Shown here piece after piece: positions 1 to 7,748 of a stretch of DNA of 64,000 bases. Made by a program: the position numbers and the translations under genes. The notes under the pieces were generated by a model that was not told where the DNA came from, ran no database searches, and saw nothing but the letters and a program-made list of their open reading frames with translations. Position 1 is the first letter of the stretch. Every line of letters starts with the position of its first letter. Location: assembly GCF_000467125.1 (NCBI RefSeq), contig NZ_BATJ01000001.1, forward strand, positions 434,001 to 498,000, given 5' to 3'. This stretch comes from Vibrio proteolyticus NBRC 13287 (lineage in GTDB: Bacteria; Pseudomonadota; Gammaproteobacteria; Enterobacterales; Vibrionaceae).

Positions 1-1371
1 ATTCAGAAAGGCGATCAGCGCCTGACGTTGTGCGTCATTAAACTTGAGTACGGCTTGTTTCGCAGGCTCCGCCTCACCGCCGTGCCACAATACCGCTTCC
101 ATTAGATTACGAGCCCGGCCATCATGTAAATAATACGTGTGCCCATTCACTTCCTGCGTGTAACCAATCCCCCACAATGGCGGCGTCCGCCACTCTCGCC
201 CATTAGCAAGGTATTCATCGCGATTATCTGCCAACCCTTCCCCCATATCGTGGAGCAACAGGTCTGTATAGGGATGAATTTCCTGCCCTGATAACGCCGG
301 AAGATCCGCACGCACCGCCGTCTTCACACTCGGTTTGTGGCAGTTGTCGCAACCGGCTTCGGCAAACAAGGTTTGTCCATACTTGACCGCCGGATCATTC
401 ACATTGCGTCGCACTGGTACCGCCAAATGCTGAGAATAGAACTCAACGAACTTCAGAATCTTATCACTGACTTCCGGCGAGCCGCCATTTGGTAACTCAT
501 CACACAACGTCTGCTTTGCGGTACAGTTTTCGTTAGGAAACAGGTTACTGGTCAGTCCAACATCGCCATTAAATGCGGCCGCATTTTGTTGCATCAGCGT
601 CGGTTGACCAGCTTTCCAGCCAAAACGACCAATGGCAAATTGTTGTTTTTGCACATCCCACACCCGGTTTACTTTCCCCGAAATGCCATTACGACCGTCA
701 CCAGATTGCGCCCAGGTCAGCAGCGTGCTGTCCGGTATGCTCTCTAACAAGCCCAGGCCAATCATCGGCGGAGCAACACGGGCAGAGAATTGAGTCTCAG
801 GGTGCATTGGGCCGTATTGCAAGTCCACAATCTTAAGCTTCGGTTTGCGTAACGTCACTTGTGTCCCGTCAGAAAAAAGGACAGGAATCGATGTGTATGT
901 AATATCGACCACCCCTTCTGCCTTTTGATCCGGCAACGCGAAATCCTGCAGTTGCGCCCCATAAGTCGGCTCAGGCACGACACCGTCTCGAATAAACACG
1001 TGTTTCTGTTCTGCGGTCATCGCTGGAATACTGAGCCGAACCAGCATCGACACCGCATGCTGGTCATTTCGCTCAGGTGGATGACCACGACCATCTTTGA
1101 TGTGGCAGTTCTGACAACCGTTGGTATTGAACAGTGGGCCGAGTCCATCTCTGGCGTCGGTTGAAGACGGAGACTGAACCCAAGGGTTACGGAAAAAACT
1201 GTTCCCAACACTAAAATCCAGACGCTTAGCAAGTGGCAGGTTGGAAGCCGGCAGTGAGTAGGCATTTGGCCCTTGCTTTTTTGTGCTCGTGTCGCCGCCG
1301 GACTTGACTCCATACGCCATCGCATGGGTTGATAACAACGCCAGGGTGGCCGCAGCAAGGTACTTCTTCAT
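1..1371 (-). CDS. Di-heme oxidoreductase family protein (DUF1111, thiol oxidoreductase-like), partial
   Basis: The reading frame is open from an ATG at 1371 to the left edge, giving 457 visible codons without a stop, so the C-terminus lies outside the window. A signal peptide (MKKYLAAATLALLSTHAMA) predicts periplasmic export. Two c-type haem motifs are visible, CQNCH near residues 86-90 and CDNCH near 341-345, as expected for the DUF1111 di-haem family related to MauG/cytochrome c peroxidases. It follows the imelysin gene by 93 bp on the same strand and probably shares its Fur-controlled promoter. Imelysin plus di-haem oxidoreductase is a recurrent iron-regulated periplasmic pair, but the substrate is unknown. 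The family call is firm; a thiol oxidoreductase activity is not shown by the sequence. Confidence 0.85.
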   Translation of the reverse strand, partial: MKKYLAAATLALLSTHAMAYGVKSGGDTSTKKQGPNAYSLPASNLPLAKRLDFSVGNSFFRNPWVQSPSSTDARDGLGPLFNTNGCQNCHIKDGRGHPPERNDQHAVSMLVRLSIPAMTAEQKHVFIRDGVVPEPTYGAQLQDFALPDQKAEGVVDITYTSIPVLFSDGTQVTLRKPKLKIVDLQYGPMHPETQFSARVAPPMIGLGLLESIPDSTLLTWAQSGDGRNGISGKVNRVWDVQKQQFAIGRFGWKAGQPTLMQQNAAAFNGDVGLTSNLFPNENCTAKQTLCDELPNGGSPEVSDKILKFVEFYSQHLAVPVRRNVNDPAVKYGQTLFAEAGCDNCHKPSVKTAVRADLPALSGQEIHPYTDLLLHDMGEGLADNRDEYLANGREWRTPPLWGIGYTQEVNGHTYYLHDGRARNLMEAVLWHGGEAEPAKQAVLKFNDAQRQALIAFLN

Positions 1372-1424
1372 AACATGGCTCTCATGCAAAAAATCGCCGC
1401 TTCTCACTCAAATGCAAACGGCAA

Positions 1425-1445
1425 AAGGGCTCATAGTGAGCCCTT
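1425..1445 (-). terminator. Hairpin between imelysin and di-heme oxidoreductase genes
   Basis: A perfect 9-bp stem (AAGGGCTCA / TGAGCCCTT) with a 3-nt loop is followed by TTTT on the minus strand. It lies between two co-directional genes, so it may be a partial terminator or an mRNA-stabilising hairpin that lowers expression of the downstream gene. Confidence 0.5.
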
Positions 1446-1464
1446 GGTTATGTTGTTGTTCTGC

Positions 1465-2727
1465 TTAAAATTCGTGATCAGCTGTGTCCGGGTTCAAGCT
1501 GTCGATACCAATCACATTAGCCGCGCGTTCAATCGCAGACGTTTGTGCCACCAGTGATGTAATCGTGTCATTCACCAGTGCATTGCCTTTCGCATTGCCT
1601 GCAGCAATCAGTTGATCGAAGTGCTGATTGTCTTTTTCAGCAGAGATCACTAACTTGTTGACCTGGAGCAGAGTGGTATCAAACTGCTGCTGAATTTCCT
1701 TGGCTGCTTGAGCATCTTTTTGCTCTACCAGCGCCGCGATACCCGGGCCGCTCAGGGTTGAACCATCAGCACGTTTATATTCACCCGTGTAAACGTTGTA
1801 AATTCCCTGCTCATTGTAATAGTGCGAGTTATGCGTATTGTCGGAGAAGCAATCGTGCTCATCTTCGGTCGAGTTCGCTTCCAACGCCACTTTCATGCGT
1901 TCGCCAGCCAGCTCACCCAGCGACAAAGAGCCCATACCGAACAGCATTTTACGAACGCCATTTTCAGCAGGCTCATTGAGCAGAGATTCGCGGTAGTTGC
2001 CTTTTTCGTCAGCCGACCACTGTTTTTCCATCCACGCCAAATCCTGCACCAACAGGTCCGCAGCAGCTTTGAGGTATTCACCACGGCGATCACAATGATC
2101 ATTCGTACAGCCTTCACCCACCACAAAATCGGTGTACGCACGCGCACCGGCTCCTGCGTTGGTGCCATTCAAATCTTGCCCCCACAGCAGGAACTCAATC
2201 GCATGGTAACCCGACGCCACGTTTGCTTCTGAGCCGCCAACTTCGTTCAGATTGGCAATCAACTCAGGTGTAATCTTTGCGGTATCAATGGTTGTCGCTC
2301 CGATTTTCAGTTGCTTGTTGGCGACAATATTCGCCTGCGCACCTTCATTGCCAAGCTCATATTGATAGTCCGAACTCACGTAATCGATCAGCCCTTCGTC
2401 CAGCGGCCAGGCATTCAATTGGCCTTCCCAATCATCAACTACGGCGTTACCAAAACGGAAAACTTCAGACTGTTGGTAGGAAACGCGTGAAGCCAACCAG
2501 GCTTGCTTTACTTGGTTAAGTTTGGCTTCTGACGGAGCCGCCAGAAACGTATCAATTGATTTGTCCAACGCTTGTGCGGTGGTCAGTGAGTCGGCAAAGA
2601 CAGCATGCGCAAGATCAGCGTAATGTTCGACAACTTGATCCTGAGTTACGTTGGTCGCCATCACTGAACCGCTCAATGCAATCAGAGATGCAGCAAGAGA
2701 ACGGGTTAGAAAAGGGTTTACAGTCAT
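1465..2727 (-). CDS. Imelysin family protein (iron-regulated protein A type)
   Basis: This 420-residue protein belongs to the imelysin (peptidase M75/IrpA/EfeO-like) family. The GxHxxE signature is present as GYHAIE near the middle of the protein, followed by the family-typical FLLWGQD. I chose the ATG at 2727 because it gives a signal peptide ending ...ALSGSVMA and has AAGGA about 9 nt upstream; the frame is open further upstream but the extra 30 residues run back through the Fur box. The protein is likely periplasmic or outer-membrane associated and acts in iron handling, although the catalytic role of imelysins is disputed. A Fur box at 2774-2792 lies just upstream, and the di-haem oxidoreductase gene follows. 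Confidence 0.9.
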   Translation of the reverse strand: MTVNPFLTRSLAASLIALSGSVMATNVTQDQVVEHYADLAHAVFADSLTTAQALDKSIDTFLAAPSEAKLNQVKQAWLASRVSYQQSEVFRFGNAVVDDWEGQLNAWPLDEGLIDYVSSDYQYELGNEGAQANIVANKQLKIGATTIDTAKITPELIANLNEVGGSEANVASGYHAIEFLLWGQDLNGTNAGAGARAYTDFVVGEGCTNDHCDRRGEYLKAAADLLVQDLAWMEKQWSADEKGNYRESLLNEPAENGVRKMLFGMGSLSLGELAGERMKVALEANSTEDEHDCFSDNTHNSHYYNEQGIYNVYTGEYKRADGSTLSGPGIAALVEQKDAQAAKEIQQQFDTTLLQVNKLVISAEKDNQHFDQLIAAGNAKGNALVNDTITSLVAQTSAIERAANVIGIDSLNPDTADHEF

Positions 2728-2773
2728 TTTGAAGCATCCTTGTTGAGCTACTTGTAATCTTAATTCATTGCTA

Positions 2774-2792
2774 GTGCTAATTATTCTCATTT
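2774..2792 (-). promoter_or_regulatory. Fur box
   Basis: On the minus strand the site reads AAATGAGAATAATTAGCAC, a close match to the Vibrio Fur consensus (AATGANAATNATTNTCATT-like, overlapping 7-1-7 repeats). It is 47-65 bp upstream of the imelysin start. Binding is inferred from the motif and from the iron-linked function of the gene. Confidence 0.75.
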
Positions 2793-2921
2793 GCACTTCT
2801 AAAGTCAGATAATACAAATTTACATTTTGTTTTCAACTTTTTTGTTTCAAAACACTTCAAAGACAGCACATTTCTGCTTTCAATACACAACCACACTCAC
2901 ATCATTACCGATGTAGTGGCC

Positions 2922-2948
2922 AAAAAAAGCCCCGCAAAAGCGGGGCTT
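2922..2948 (-). terminator. Rho-independent terminator of ribA
   Basis: A 9-bp stem (AAGCCCCGC / GCGGGGCTT) with a 4-nt loop is followed by seven T on the minus strand, 16 bp after the ribA stop codon. Confidence 0.93.
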
Positions 2949-2964
2949 AACCGATAACAACCGG

Positions 2965-3561
2965 CTACAGTTTGAGATGGTGCTTCCCGTGGGCGACTTT
3001 GGCCTTGAGGTAATTTTCATTACCAGACTTGATGTGCGCCGATGTATTCACCACTTCTTCAATATCAATACCGTGCTCTTTAAGCTCACGTACTTTCTTA
3101 GGATTATTAGTCACCAGACGGATCTTAGATACCCCCAGAGCTTTCAGCATTTGTGCCGCTTCAGTGAAATCGCGCAGGTCATCACCAAAACCAAGATGGT
3201 TATTGGCTTCGTAGGTATTCATTCCTTCACTTTGCAAACGGTAAGCGTCAATCTTATTGTAAAGACCAATACCACGACCTTCCTGACGCAAATAAAGGAT
3301 AATGCCGCCCGTATCGCCCATCTTATTAATGGTTTCTTCCAACTGCTCACCACAGTCACAGCGTGAAGAGTGGAACACGTCTCCGGTCAGACATTCTGAA
3401 TGCATACGAACCAGTGGTACCGGGTCATTGTGATCGGCCTGTTTAAAAATAACCGCAACATGTTCTTTGTCCGTTTTCAGACCACGGAATGAGAGAATTT
3501 CCGCATCAATGTTGCTTTTGGCTCCGACTTTAAAATCTACTCTGGCTCTTACTTCCGCCAT
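2965..3561 (-). CDS. ribA: GTP cyclohydrolase II
   Basis: RibA opens the GTP imidazole ring in the first step of riboflavin synthesis. The zinc ligands are visible as C57, C68 and C70 (HSECLTGD and RCDCGEQ), followed by the catalytic RQEGRGIGL segment and the TNNPKK loop. I chose the ATG at 3561 (198 residues, [10 protein letters not shown]) because this length matches E. coli RibA (196) and GAGTGG precedes it. The frame stays open to a GTG at 3633 with an ATG at 3612, so a 215-222 residue form is possible. The gene is monocistronic with a strong terminator. A perfect Zur-box-like palindrome about 200 bp upstream suggests zinc-responsive control, fitting a zinc enzyme. Confidence 0.95.
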   Translation of the reverse strand: MAEVRARVDFKVGAKSNIDAEILSFRGLKTDKEHVAVIFKQADHNDPVPLVRMHSECLTGDVFHSSRCDCGEQLEETINKMGDTGGIILYLRQEGRGIGLYNKIDAYRLQSEGMNTYEANNHLGFGDDLRDFTEAAQMLKALGVSKIRLVTNNPKKVRELKEHGIDIEEVVNTSAHIKSGNENYLKAKVAHGKHHLKL

Positions 3562-3763
3562 ATTCCCACTCACTTGCAATGTCGCACGCTGCGATACTAT
3601 TAAACCATGCATTACTGCACTCTCTGTTGCCACTTATCATGGGGGTTGATACCCGAGATTTCAACGATTAGATCACTTCTGTATCTCGCAGCTCCCACCC
3701 CGTCTAGTGCTGGGAGGAGCGGAAGTACACAGCAATCCACAGGCGTTCACCAATCGATGCAGC

Positions 3764-3786
3764 AAAATGTTATAATATAACATTTT
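3764..3786. promoter_or_regulatory. Zur-box-like 23-bp perfect palindrome upstream of ribA
   Basis: The site is AAAATGTTATA, one central A, then the exact reverse complement TATAACATTTT. It closely resembles the enterobacterial Zur operator of znuA/znuC (core GTTATAATAT). On the minus strand a TTGCCA -35 candidate lies just upstream and a TATTAT -10 candidate falls inside the palindrome with a 16-bp spacer, so a bound repressor would cover the ribA promoter. This implies a leader of about 190 nt. Confidence 0.7.
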
Positions 3787-3800
3787 AGTTTAATGGCAAT

Positions 3801-3833
3801 AAAAAACCTTCGTCAGATGACTAACGAAGGTTT
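3801..3833 (-). terminator. Rho-independent terminator
   Basis: A 10-bp stem (AAACCTTCGT / ACGAAGGTTT) is followed by a run of six T on the minus strand. It stands 30 bp after the stop codon of the small ORF at 3863-4039 and supports that ORF being transcribed. Confidence 0.85.
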
Positions 3834-3862
3834 CTGGGAAATCCGTATAAAGTTAAATGATA

Positions 3863-4039
3863 TTAGTGTGTTTGCTTTTTCTTCCAAACAGAAAGTTCAA
3901 TCCACACATTTTCCAACTCTCTTAATTCTTCTTCCGTTAATAACGAAAGCGTTGGCTTAGATTGAGGAAGCGTATACGACTGCAGAGAACTTATCTGCGC
4001 GTAAAAATCCTTCTTTAATTGAGAGATTAACGAGTCCAC
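3863..4039 (-). CDS. Small hypothetical protein (58 aa)
   Basis: A minus-strand ORF opens with GTG at 4039 and ends with TAA at 3863-3865. Its product begins MDSLISQLKKDFYAQI and ends WIELSVWKKKQTH. It is predicted soluble, with a central acidic helix (TEEELRELENVW). A stop lies a few codons upstream in frame, so this start or a nearby non-ATG codon is required. GGGAAAAA just upstream is at best a weak ribosome-binding site. The best support is the strong terminator directly downstream on the same strand. I do not recognise a family. Composition is more AT-rich than its neighbours. Confidence 0.45.
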   Translation of the reverse strand: MDSLISQLKKDFYAQISSLQSYTLPQSKPTLSLLTEEELRELENVWIELSVWKKKQTH

Positions 4040-4414
4040 TGCTTTTTCCCGGAATCTAATAATTCTTTAACTGTAATTAAATAATATCATATTGATTATT
4101 AATCGGGCACTCAATTCCAAAATATGGAATAACCATCACAGTTTATCTCTATAAGATCTATTGATCTTTTTTAAGATCATTTGATCTATTAGCCGAATAA
4201 AATGATCACCTTGAATATTATCAATGTTTCTGATTGCAGTTGTATGAATTAGAGAATGAACAAACAGAACTCTTTAGAAAAATATAATTATTTCTTTTTA
4301 TTCATTCACTTATGAGATTTTTATTTTCGATTGCTAAGATATGCCGTCCGAGAAAATAATTGCATATCGATATGCGATTAAACTCGTTAAATAGATCTTG
4401 ATGATGATGAAAAT
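4040..4414. other. AT-rich intergenic region with several inverted repeats and a GATC cluster
   Basis: No convincing gene is visible in these 375 bp. Three symmetric sequences stand out: ATTCCA-aaata-TGGAAT at 4114-4130; a 15-nt arm hairpin with a TTTT loop at 4154-4187 (12 of 15 positions pair); and the perfect palindrome GCATATCGATATGC at 4362-4375. Five Dam sites (GATC) fall between 4155 and 4207. The region should hold the promoter of the 58-aa ORF; the rest is unexplained. Confidence 0.6.
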
Positions 4415-4441
4415 AAAAAGGCAACATCATGTTGCCTTTTT
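4415..4441 (-). terminator. Rho-independent terminator of the tyrR-rimJ-HD-DUF2947 unit
   Basis: An 11-bp stem (AAAAAGGCAAC / GTTGCCTTTTT) with a 5-nt loop starts 4 bp after the DUF2947 stop. The A and T runs make it potentially bidirectional. Confidence 0.92.
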
Positions 4442-4444
4442 AGA

Positions 4445-4918
4445 TCAGTTGCGATTACCGAGTTTAACCATACCGAGGGAATTGAACCAAAGTGCTTCAT
4501 TTCGTCTTCTGGCTATTAATATTGGCCCGTCATCATAAAATAAAAAGTTCTTCCAGTTTCTTTTAAACACAGACCATTTCGTTTCAATCACATTGTACTT
4601 TTCATAGCAGAAATAGACAGTTACATCATCTTGCCAATCCAAATGAGCCAGAATTTCCGCAGGCAAACCGACCTCATCGTCTTCCCAGGCTAGCATCCAG
4701 TCTACTTCTCCGACCCAGTTGCTCTCTTTCTGAGGCCAGTCTGATGCACTGAGTCTTTCTGAATCTGGGCTTTGTGCACTGATGTTGTCTTTCCACAATT
4801 GTGCGGACCTTGCCTGTGTCATCGGTTTGATCCATTCAAGATCATCACTGGCAACCGGCATCGATTGGTGAGTAAAAATCCATTTTCTTTGGTATTGATC
4901 CAAAGGCAAATACGACAT
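4445..4918 (-). CDS. DUF2947 family protein
   Basis: This 157-residue soluble protein begins MSYLPLDQYQRKWIFTHQSM and matches what I know of the Vibrio DUF2947 family, rich in Trp and aromatic residues with a conserved YEKYNVIET...KRNWKNFLFYDDGPI core. Function is unknown. Its ATG overlaps the stop of the upstream HD phosphohydrolase gene by one base (TAATG), implying translational coupling, and a strong terminator follows. It is the last gene of the tyrR-rimJ-HD-DUF2947 unit. Confidence 0.75.
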   Translation of the reverse strand: MSYLPLDQYQRKWIFTHQSMPVASDDLEWIKPMTQARSAQLWKDNISAQSPDSERLSASDWPQKESNWVGEVDWMLAWEDDEVGLPAEILAHLDWQDDVTVYFCYEKYNVIETKWSVFKRNWKNFLFYDDGPILIARRRNEALWFNSLGMVKLGNRN

Positions 4919-5520
4919 TAATTTTCCTCGTTACCTTGAAGCCACCCTTTTGCGGTGGCGTCTTCTATCATTTGTTGGGCTTTTTCCCACAGCACTGTTG
5001 AGCCATCTTCGATACGTCGGTTGATGCTCAGCGCTTGCTCGGTTTTCACACCATTTTCCTGCCAGCTTTGCCCTTGATTATGATAATTCAACAACATGGG
5101 AATGATGCGATCCAGCGCTTTGGCGAAACGGGCATCGCCCGATTGAGCACTCTCAAATTCCAGCCATAACGCTTTCAGTTCTCTGGCCTGATCGTCCGGC
5201 AACATACCAAACAACCGCTCTGCCGCTGCCATCTCTTTCTGCGCTTGCAGCTCAGAAGCGGCAACATCATAAACAAAGGTATCACCCGCATCAATTTCAA
5301 CAACGTCATGGATCAGCAACATCTTGACCACCCGGTCGATATTGACCGGCTCATTGGCGTGTTCTTCCATTAACACTGCCATTAGGGCAACGTGCCAACT
5401 GTGCTCTGCACTGTTCTCCAGGCGTTTGTCCGCACTTTTCACACGGGTTCGCCTGAGAACAGACTTAAGGCGATCCAGTTCCAATACCAGTGCCAACTGT
5501 TGTTCCAACCTTTGGTTCAT
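4918..5520 (-). CDS. HD domain phosphohydrolase (YfbR/HDDC2-like 5'-deoxynucleotidase)
   Basis: This 200-residue protein has the HD-domain metal ligands: H in NSAEHSWHV, the HD pair in LLIHDVVEIDAGD and a later D. Size and motif order fit the YfbR/HDDC2 group, which dephosphorylates deoxyribonucleoside 5'-monophosphates in the cytoplasm. It starts one base after the rimJ stop and overlaps the following DUF2947 gene, so it is translated as part of the tyrR-rimJ unit. Substrate is inferred only from the family. Confidence 0.82.
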   Translation of the reverse strand: MNQRLEQQLALVLELDRLKSVLRRTRVKSADKRLENSAEHSWHVALMAVLMEEHANEPVNIDRVVKMLLIHDVVEIDAGDTFVYDVAASELQAQKEMAAAERLFGMLPDDQARELKALWLEFESAQSGDARFAKALDRIIPMLLNYHNQGQSWQENGVKTEQALSINRRIEDGSTVLWEKAQQMIEDATAKGWLQGNEEN

Positions 5521-5521
5521 A

Positions 5522-6103
5522 TCAGACCTCTTTCCAGTTTCGGTTGATCAGCGCCATCAGGTTATGATCTTCCCAGCGCCCGTTAATCAACAGGTAATCT
5601 TTAGCAAACCCTTCGTGTTCAAAGCCGATGGTTTCCAACACCGATTCACTGCGCTTGTTAGCCGGAATGTAACCGGCCATGATGCGATGCATGTTCTGGA
5701 TACGAAACATGTAGTCCACTGCCATTCTTAATGCCCGGGTCATCACGCCCCGCCCTTGCGCTTGCTCGGCCAGTGAGTAACCAACGTTACAGGCATGAAA
5801 TGGAAAACGAGTCAGGTTACTGAATGAAATGGTTCCCAGCATGGCCCCTGTCTCACGTTCGATGATGATCAGGTAGTAGCCAAGCCCCATCTTGTGCAAC
5901 TCATGCAACTTGATCAATTTCTGTGTCCAGCCCTGTACCGAGTAGAATGCCTGCTCTCGTTTGGGTTCCCATGGCTGAAGGTGAACCCGATTGGTACTGT
6001 AGTAGTCCACAATCATTGCAGCATCGGTAACGTCGGCGGTTCTCAGTATGATATCGTCATCGACTTCATACACTTGCGCGGGCGTGCTGATTTTATCCAT
6101 CAT
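5522..6103 (-). CDS. rimJ: Ribosomal protein S5 alanine N-acetyltransferase
   Basis: This 193-residue GNAT protein is close in length and sequence to E. coli RimJ (194 residues), which acetylates the N-terminal alanine of ribosomal protein S5. The acetyl-CoA loop QGRGVMTRAL is present, as are RimJ-typical segments LQPWEPKRE, FHACNVGYS, MHRIMAGYIPANKRSE and GFAKDYLLI. The ATG overlaps the tyrR stop (ATGA); a second ATG follows directly, so the start could be one codon later. The gene lies between tyrR and an HD phosphohydrolase in a tightly packed unit. Confidence 0.93.
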   Translation of the reverse strand: MMDKISTPAQVYEVDDDIILRTADVTDAAMIVDYYSTNRVHLQPWEPKREQAFYSVQGWTQKLIKLHELHKMGLGYYLIIIERETGAMLGTISFSNLTRFPFHACNVGYSLAEQAQGRGVMTRALRMAVDYMFRIQNMHRIMAGYIPANKRSESVLETIGFEHEGFAKDYLLINGRWEDHNLMALINRNWKEV

Positions 6104-7644
6104 TTCTTTCTGATCCCGTAGTCGCGCAGTTTATTCGCCACCGAGGTATGCGACACATTCAGTCGTTTGGCCAGTTTACGACTGGATGGGAAAGACTGAT
6201 ACAAACGTTCCAACACCTGAGCTTCATACTCTTTCATAATTTCATCCAGCGAACCATCAAGATTAATACTCGGTGCACTGCCGGACACACTTTCCAACTG
6301 CGGCAAATGGAACAAATCAATCGTCAGTGTATCTGCGGACAACTCGGTCAGCGCCCGCAGTACCATGTTATCCAGTTGACGCATATTGCCCGGCCATTGA
6401 TAGTTCGAGAGCTGGTCCACCAAATCTTCACTGAGTTCGGGTTTCATCATACCAAGTTGCTTGATGTACTTGGCGACAAACAATTCCAGTAGCGGTGCAA
6501 TATCGCTGGCGCGTTCGCGCAGTGGCGGAATGCGTAGCGTTAGTACATTGAGGCGATAGAACAAATCTTCACGGAATGACCCCGACTCTGCCAAATCGGA
6601 CAACTGATGGCGCGTCGAGGCAATAACCCGAACATCCACGTGCACTTCGTGCTCTTCGCCCACTCGGCGGAATGTACCGTCCTGAAGAAAACGCAGCAGT
6701 TTAATTTGCAGGTGCGGGCTCATCTCGCCGATTTCGTCAAGAAAGACGGTTCCGCCATTCGCCTGTTCAAAGATGCCTTTGTGTCCTTGCTCGTGATTAA
6801 ACGATCCCGGAGCATGACCAAATAACTCAGTCTCGGCCACATCATCCGGCATCGAAGCACAACTCAGGACCAAAAAAGGTTCTGACGCGCGGTGAGAGCG
6901 GTTGTGGCAAGCGCGTGCCAGCATCTCTTTACCGGTACCGGTTTCGCCTTCAATCAGCAAAGGCTGATCAAGCATCGAGAGCTTTTTCGCTTGCCCAATC
7001 AAAGCCTTGTGCTTATTGGAAACGCCAACAAAATGTTCAAAGCCGAGATTGTTCTGCTCTGGCAACATCTGGTCTATCAACGCAGGTTGTGCGGCGCTGC
7101 GAATGATCATCACCGTACTGGCCAGAATAGACTCTTTCGCTTCACTGGTAATGTAGACCGGCATAATTTCCATGACGTAATCTAAGCCGTCAATCACTAG
7201 GTTTTCGCGCTTGCGCGTGATGGTGCCTTCCGCCCATTTTGAGAAATTGAAACTGGGTAACAGTGTCGAAATCTGCTGCGCAAGAATCTGGTCTTCGTTT
7301 TGGCTAAACAAACTGAGCGCAGCGTGGTTGGCCATATCAACATGACCTTTGAGGTCAATCGCCAGAACCGGATCCGGCAGATTATTCAACAGAGAAATCA
7401 GTTCGGTGTTATGCCGTTCCATCGGCATAAACTGAATCTTACGAACGTCTTTGACACCAGAGATGCGACGGATTTCTGCCATCAGTTCACTAAAGGTATC
7501 AAAGTCGATATCCGGGCAGTTAAGGTAGATAATGCCAGAAATATCAATTTCAATGCCGCGCAAATCAATGTTTCTGGAGGCAAGAATATCGAGTAGCTCA
7601 CGGGTAAGACCGAGTCTATCTTCACAGAAAACTTCTAGACGCAC
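6100..7644 (-). CDS. tyrR: Transcriptional regulator TyrR
   Basis: TyrR senses aromatic amino acids and controls their synthesis and transport. The 514 residues show an N-terminal ACT domain (MRLEVFCEDRLGLTRELLD), a PAS domain around 80-190, and an AAA+ ATPase with Walker A GETGTGKE at 233-240 and the GEMSPHLQIKLLR region. A FIS-type helix-turn-helix (KLAKRLNVSHTSVANKL) lies at the C-terminus. As in other TyrR proteins, the sigma-54-contacting GAFTGA loop is not intact (GHAPGSF). The start is a GTG with TAGGGA upstream. It lies downstream of ycjX-ycjF, as in E. coli. A TyrP-like permease gene at 19.7-20.9 kb would be a natural target, but I saw no clear TyrR box there. Confidence 0.96.
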   Translation of the reverse strand: MRLEVFCEDRLGLTRELLDILASRNIDLRGIEIDISGIIYLNCPDIDFDTFSELMAEIRRISGVKDVRKIQFMPMERHNTELISLLNNLPDPVLAIDLKGHVDMANHAALSLFSQNEDQILAQQISTLLPSFNFSKWAEGTITRKRENLVIDGLDYVMEIMPVYITSEAKESILASTVMIIRSAAQPALIDQMLPEQNNLGFEHFVGVSNKHKALIGQAKKLSMLDQPLLIEGETGTGKEMLARACHNRSHRASEPFLVLSCASMPDDVAETELFGHAPGSFNHEQGHKGIFEQANGGTVFLDEIGEMSPHLQIKLLRFLQDGTFRRVGEEHEVHVDVRVIASTRHQLSDLAESGSFREDLFYRLNVLTLRIPPLRERASDIAPLLELFVAKYIKQLGMMKPELSEDLVDQLSNYQWPGNMRQLDNMVLRALTELSADTLTIDLFHLPQLESVSGSAPSINLDGSLDEIMKEYEAQVLERLYQSFPSSRKLAKRLNVSHTSVANKLRDYGIRKK

Positions 7645-7748
7645 TGGAAAGTCCCTAAATTCGAAGGTGTCAGGAAAAGTTGACAGTAGTTTCGCCTAAG
7701 GTCTGAATCGCGTCAAGAAGTCTCCGTGAGTCGACATCACATTCGCTG

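Noticed and set aside
1017..1358. Numerous overlapping frames antisense to or shifted from the main genes (for example this one inside the di-haem oxidoreductase gene)
   Set aside because: They lie within well-supported genes in other frames, lack ribosome-binding sites and resemble no families.
4154..4207. GATC-rich stretch as a replication origin
   Set aside because: No DnaA boxes, no iteron array and no replication or partition genes are nearby.
4256..4315. 19-codon plus-strand ORF in the AT-rich region
   Set aside because: Very short, no ribosome-binding site of quality, and composition expected by chance in AT-rich DNA.
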